A stretch of DNA of 20,978 nucleotides from a virus. Made by a program: the position numbers and the translations under genes. The DNA lies in the IMG/VR virus record IMGVR_UViG_3300025168_000830, positions 1-20,978 of that record; one strand, written 5' to 3'. This document shows positions 18,961 through 20,978 of this stretch, one piece after another. The first letter of the stretch is position 1; each line of letters opens with the position of its first letter. The notes below the pieces were generated by a model. The model had not been told where the DNA came from and ran no database searches. It saw only the letters and a list, made by a program, of their open reading frames with translations.

Positions 18961-19688
18961 TAGCTTTCATCGACCAAAATCACCCAGCCCGTTCCAACAC
19001 CATCAACTTCCCAACGCGAACTAAATTCGGATTGTCTTACTTCTATTTGCTCACCTCCTGTAGAACTCGAATGACCGCCTCGCAGTAGATCAGGCTTGCC
19101 TCGTGGATCTTGCATGACCCAACTTGGGTTATTGCTGTTCTTGCCTTTATAGCCAGTGATCAAAGACCAATGGCCGCAGTTGCCGCTGTCGCATTGTGGC
19201 TGCTCTCCCTGTGACAAATCACCCTTATGCAACCAGCCAACCAAAACAGGTCTTCCCATTTCGATTTCCATCTCAATCATTTCGGCATCGCCGTCAATCC
19301 GAAACTCAACATTCAGACCCAAAGTCTTCAGCGTTTCAATTTGCGCTCCAATGACAGTTGAATCTCCAAAGCCTTGGCGGACGTAATTGTATTCATCATC
19401 TGTTTCAACCTTCCTGTAAAACGCGGCAACCATTGCTGCTGCTGAACTAAAACACTCTCTATAGCCCTCGCCACTGGCATTATCGAGTTGGCTGAAATAA
19501 GGCGTGTAGACCTGTTGGTCAATGCCTGATGCTTTCCACGCATCAACCCAAGCGGCATCGTCATCAAGTAACCCTTCAGGCAAGGAGTCCTCAAGCTCTT
19601 TAATAGCGGCAAGTTGGTGAGGAGTGCCACGAAACCAATGGAAGAAAGGCAGTAACGATAAAACCACGATTACGACCCAAATCCACAT
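18960..19688 (-). CDS. Membrane-anchored C39-like cysteine peptidase, 242 aa (possible endolysin)
   Basis: An N-terminal anchor (residues 3-18, WIWVVIVVLSLLPFFH) precedes a C39-like peptidase fold: YFSQLDN (64-70), ECFSSAAAM with likely nucleophile Cys79, a CGHWSLITGY loop with His173, and QDPRG with Asp194, the usual Cys-His-Asp set. Papain-like C39 domains can process leader peptides or cleave peptidoglycan; next to small membrane proteins, a lysis role is likely but inferred. It follows the 57-aa gene with no gap (TAAATG). Confidence 0.8.
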   Translation of the reverse strand: MWIWVVIVVLSLLPFFHWFRGTPHQLAAIKELEDSLPEGLLDDDAAWVDAWKASGIDQQVYTPYFSQLDNASGEGYRECFSSAAAMVAAFYRKVETDDEYNYVRQGFGDSTVIGAQIETLKTLGLNVEFRIDGDAEMIEMEIEMGRPVLVGWLHKGDLSQGEQPQCDSGNCGHWSLITGYKGKNSNNPSWVMQDPRGKPDLLRGGHSSSTGGEQIEVRQSEFSSRWEVDGVGTGWVILVDES

Positions 19689-19862
19689 TTACTTTTCAAC
19701 CCGTCCTCCAGGGAAGAGTAGATCCTGCACATACTTGCAAGCAACGTCATCAAGCTGGTTGTCGGTTTGCTTGCTGATCTTGATCAGACAATCCATCAAC
19801 AGCTGTTTTACCGCTGGTGACTTGATGAACGCAAACAGAATTGGCCTTAGAAGTAACAGCAT
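19689..19862 (-). CDS. Small holin-associated-type protein, 57 aa
   Basis: From ATG at 19862: MLLLLRPILFAFIKSPAVKQ, then LLMDCLIKISKQTDNQLDDV, ending VQDLLFPGGRVEK. The N-terminus is hydrophobic and the rest amphipathic. I recognise this general layout (LxFIxSPAVKQL...TDNQLDD) from cyanophage small proteins placed near lysis genes, without a proven role. The stop TAA directly precedes the C39-like ATG. Confidence 0.65.
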   Translation of the reverse strand: MLLLLRPILFAFIKSPAVKQLLMDCLIKISKQTDNQLDDVACKYVQDLLFPGGRVEK

Positions 19863-19886
19863 GGGAACACTGCATTTGCCGAAATT

Positions 19887-20141
19887 CTAGACGCGGTTCT
19901 GATGACCCTCAAGCCTGGCAACATTCTGCTCTAGGTCTGAGATTCGAGCGAATAGCTCTTGATCTCTTACGCGCAGATCAGCGTGGAGAACATCCATACG
20001 GCTCGCTAAATTATCCACAGCTGATGTGAGGCGTACCAAAGAATCTCTGCCGTCTTGGCCTTGGCGGTTTGCTCCCCGCACACCACTAGCCGCTACGCCT
20101 ATTGACGCTCCAGCAACAGCAGCCCAGATTTCAACCACCAT
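19887..20141 (-). CDS. Membrane-anchored coiled-coil protein, 84 aa
   Basis: Residues 1-19 (MVVEIWAAVAGASIGVAAS) form a membrane span. A basic linker and a coiled coil follow (LVRLTSAVDNLASRMDVLHA, then RDQELFARISDLEQNVARLE). This arrangement resembles XhlA-like or spanin-like lysis accessory proteins. It is first in the leftward lysis-like run and divergent from the holin-like gene at 20165, with only 23 bp between the two starts, so their promoters must overlap the coding ends. Confidence 0.65.
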   Translation of the reverse strand: MVVEIWAAVAGASIGVAASGVRGANRQGQDGRDSLVRLTSAVDNLASRMDVLHADLRVRDQELFARISDLEQNVARLEGHQNRV

Positions 20142-20164
20142 CCGACCAATAGCGTTGTTTCATC

Positions 20165-20431
20165 ATGGCAGAAGAACAGGTTAAGCAAGAGCAAGAAAAC
20201 GACAACTCAAGATTGGGTGATGTCATCAAGGTTGTGCTGCTCGGCTGGGCAATGGCAATCCTGACCGCAAATTACCTTGGTGTCTTCAAACAGTCTCTTG
20301 ATCCCACCTACCCAGCTTCCATATTGAGTGGAACGGCAGCTTCCTTTGGTCTAGCTGTTGGCGCAAACAAGAAAGCAAAAAAAGAAGAGCCTACAATTAA
20401 GGAACAAACCCCTACGTCTAAGCCCAAATGA
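20165..20431 (+). CDS. Holin-like two-span membrane protein, 88 aa
   Basis: Charged N-terminus, then span 1 (about 19-40: VIKVVLLGWAMAILTANYLG) and a weaker span 2 (about 48-66: YPASILSGTAASFGLAVGAN), then a Lys/Glu/Pro tail. Two spans with charged ends are the class II holin plan; the family assignment is by resemblance to cyanophage proteins. It overlaps the next gene as ATGA. Confidence 0.6.
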   Translation: MAEEQVKQEQENDNSRLGDVIKVVLLGWAMAILTANYLGVFKQSLDPTYPASILSGTAASFGLAVGANKKAKKEEPTIKEQTPTSKPK

Positions 20432-20925
20432 GACGTTTTATTTTTGTATCGTGCCTAACATTGTTTGCGATAAGTCCTGCTTCGGCGGACATCACGCACA
20501 AGATCCAATCCAGCATTTCGCTAACTGTTGATGGAGCAGCGTCCCAAGCAACAAGGATCCCGAGCACATTATCTGTATCTGGTTCTAACGTCACTCTGGG
20601 TACTGCTCCTAAGTTCGGGAGTCATAGCGCCGGGACCGCTCTTGGTTACACTCCTGGCGAGTTTACTATTACTACTGCTGGCGACAGCTTTACATATTCA
20701 GAGTCGTTTATAGGCGGAGACAATACGCCAACTGTTCTCTCAACAACAGTTACCGCCGGAGTAGTCCCAGCATTGCCTACATTCGGAAATACAACGACAA
20801 CTTCTGGCGGTGTGGCTGGAACATTGGCTGGCTTAATCGCAACTGATGGAGCAATGTCAATTACTGCTGGCGGCGCTGGCACCACTGCAATTGGTCAAGT
20901 TATCCAAGAGTTGACAGTTAAGTAA
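20428..20925 (+). CDS. Secreted Ser/Thr/Gly-rich protein, 165 aa
   Basis: A clear Sec signal peptide (MRRFIFVSCLTLFAISPASA, cleavage near residue 20) precedes DITHKIQSSISLTVDGAASQ, a start I associate with a widespread cyanophage protein of unknown role. The remainder is beta-rich with repeated small residues (TTSGGVAGTLAGLIATDGAM) and few charged residues, as in exported or particle-surface proteins. It overlaps both neighbours (ATGA before, TAATG after), so translation is coupled. Confidence 0.75.
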   Translation: MRRFIFVSCLTLFAISPASADITHKIQSSISLTVDGAASQATRIPSTLSVSGSNVTLGTAPKFGSHSAGTALGYTPGEFTITTAGDSFTYSESFIGGDNTPTVLSTTVTAGVVPALPTFGNTTTTSGGVAGTLAGLIATDGAMSITAGGAGTTAIGQVIQELTVK

Positions 20926-20978
20926 TGCGTGTTCTTTTACTTGCTCTCTATGCAGGCTTTGACCTGCTAGCAACTGCT
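20925..20978 (+). CDS. Start of a further gene, cut by the window end
   Basis: ATG at 20925 overlaps the previous stop (TAATG) and is open to the last base: MRVLLLALYAGFDLLATA, a hydrophobic start that could be a signal peptide or membrane anchor. Only 18 codons are visible. Confidence 0.5.
   Translation, partial: MRVLLLALYAGFDLLATA

Noticed and set aside
1-20978. tRNA and rRNA genes
   Set aside because: I found no cloverleaf with a T-arm GTTCRA signature and acceptor pairing, and no rRNA-like sequence.

Overview
The window reads as an accessory or phage genome segment from a cyanobacterial setting, most likely a phage or prophage of a picocyanobacterium (Synechococcus/Cyanobium type). Three things point there. 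A 14-bp palindrome at 4164-4177 fits the cyanobacterial LexA box. Two GCGATCGC (HIP1) octamers lie at 1952-1959 and 2111-2118. The lysis-type and tail-end genes at 18.0-20.98 kb look like proteins I associate with cyanophages. No integrase, terminase, portal or capsid gene is visible, so lifestyle cannot be decided here.

Layout. (1) 1-756: no gene; AT-rich start, then GC-rich simple sequence and short tandem repeats. (2) 757-3680, minus strand: a compact, strongly GC-rich run of seven small to medium genes, mostly unknown, including a membrane-anchored helix-turn-helix peptide and a 362-aa Cys-containing protein. Many of these genes share an unusual C-rich leader (TTACCCC) just before the start codon. 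(3) 3681-4286: gene-free control region with a 16-bp palindrome, a 21-bp direct repeat, a Fur-like box inside an inverted repeat, and the LexA box. (4) 4287-6941, minus: six genes including a tail-like protein, a minimal NAD-dependent DNA ligase and a zinc-ribbon/HTH protein. (5) 6942-7282: clustered CCGTWATG boxes around a (TA)n tract, a good candidate replication origin. (6) 7283-10613, minus: primase-helicase, two small genes (one ribbon-helix-helix) and a VRR-NUC nuclease. (7) 10827-11976, plus: two conserved phage-type unknowns. (8) 11979-12260: a tandem duplication of a roughly 135-bp element whose two hairpins keep pairing through compensatory changes. (9) 12262-13647, minus: SF2 helicase. 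(10) 13682-18053, plus: RecE-like nuclease, RecT-like annealing protein, excisionase-like HTH, a possible SSB and a string of small genes. (11) 18029-20141, minus: dCTP deaminase, C39-like peptidase and small membrane proteins (lysis-like cassette). (12) 20165-20978, plus: holin-like membrane protein, secreted repeat-rich protein, and a gene cut by the window end.

Together the right-hand 16 kb forms a replication/recombination module (primase-helicase, helicase, nucleases, RecT, ligase, nucleotide metabolism) plus a lysis end. The left GC-rich block differs sharply in composition but shares two short motif families with the right block: the CCCCTTAC leader and the AGACTTGCG gene-end motif. 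This argues that both have lived in one genome rather than being an assembly chimera. The most noteworthy observations are the covarying tandem RNA-like element, the origin-like box array, the 31-bp-periodic A-tract array at 3341-3496, the shared leader motif, and the stripped-down ligase.
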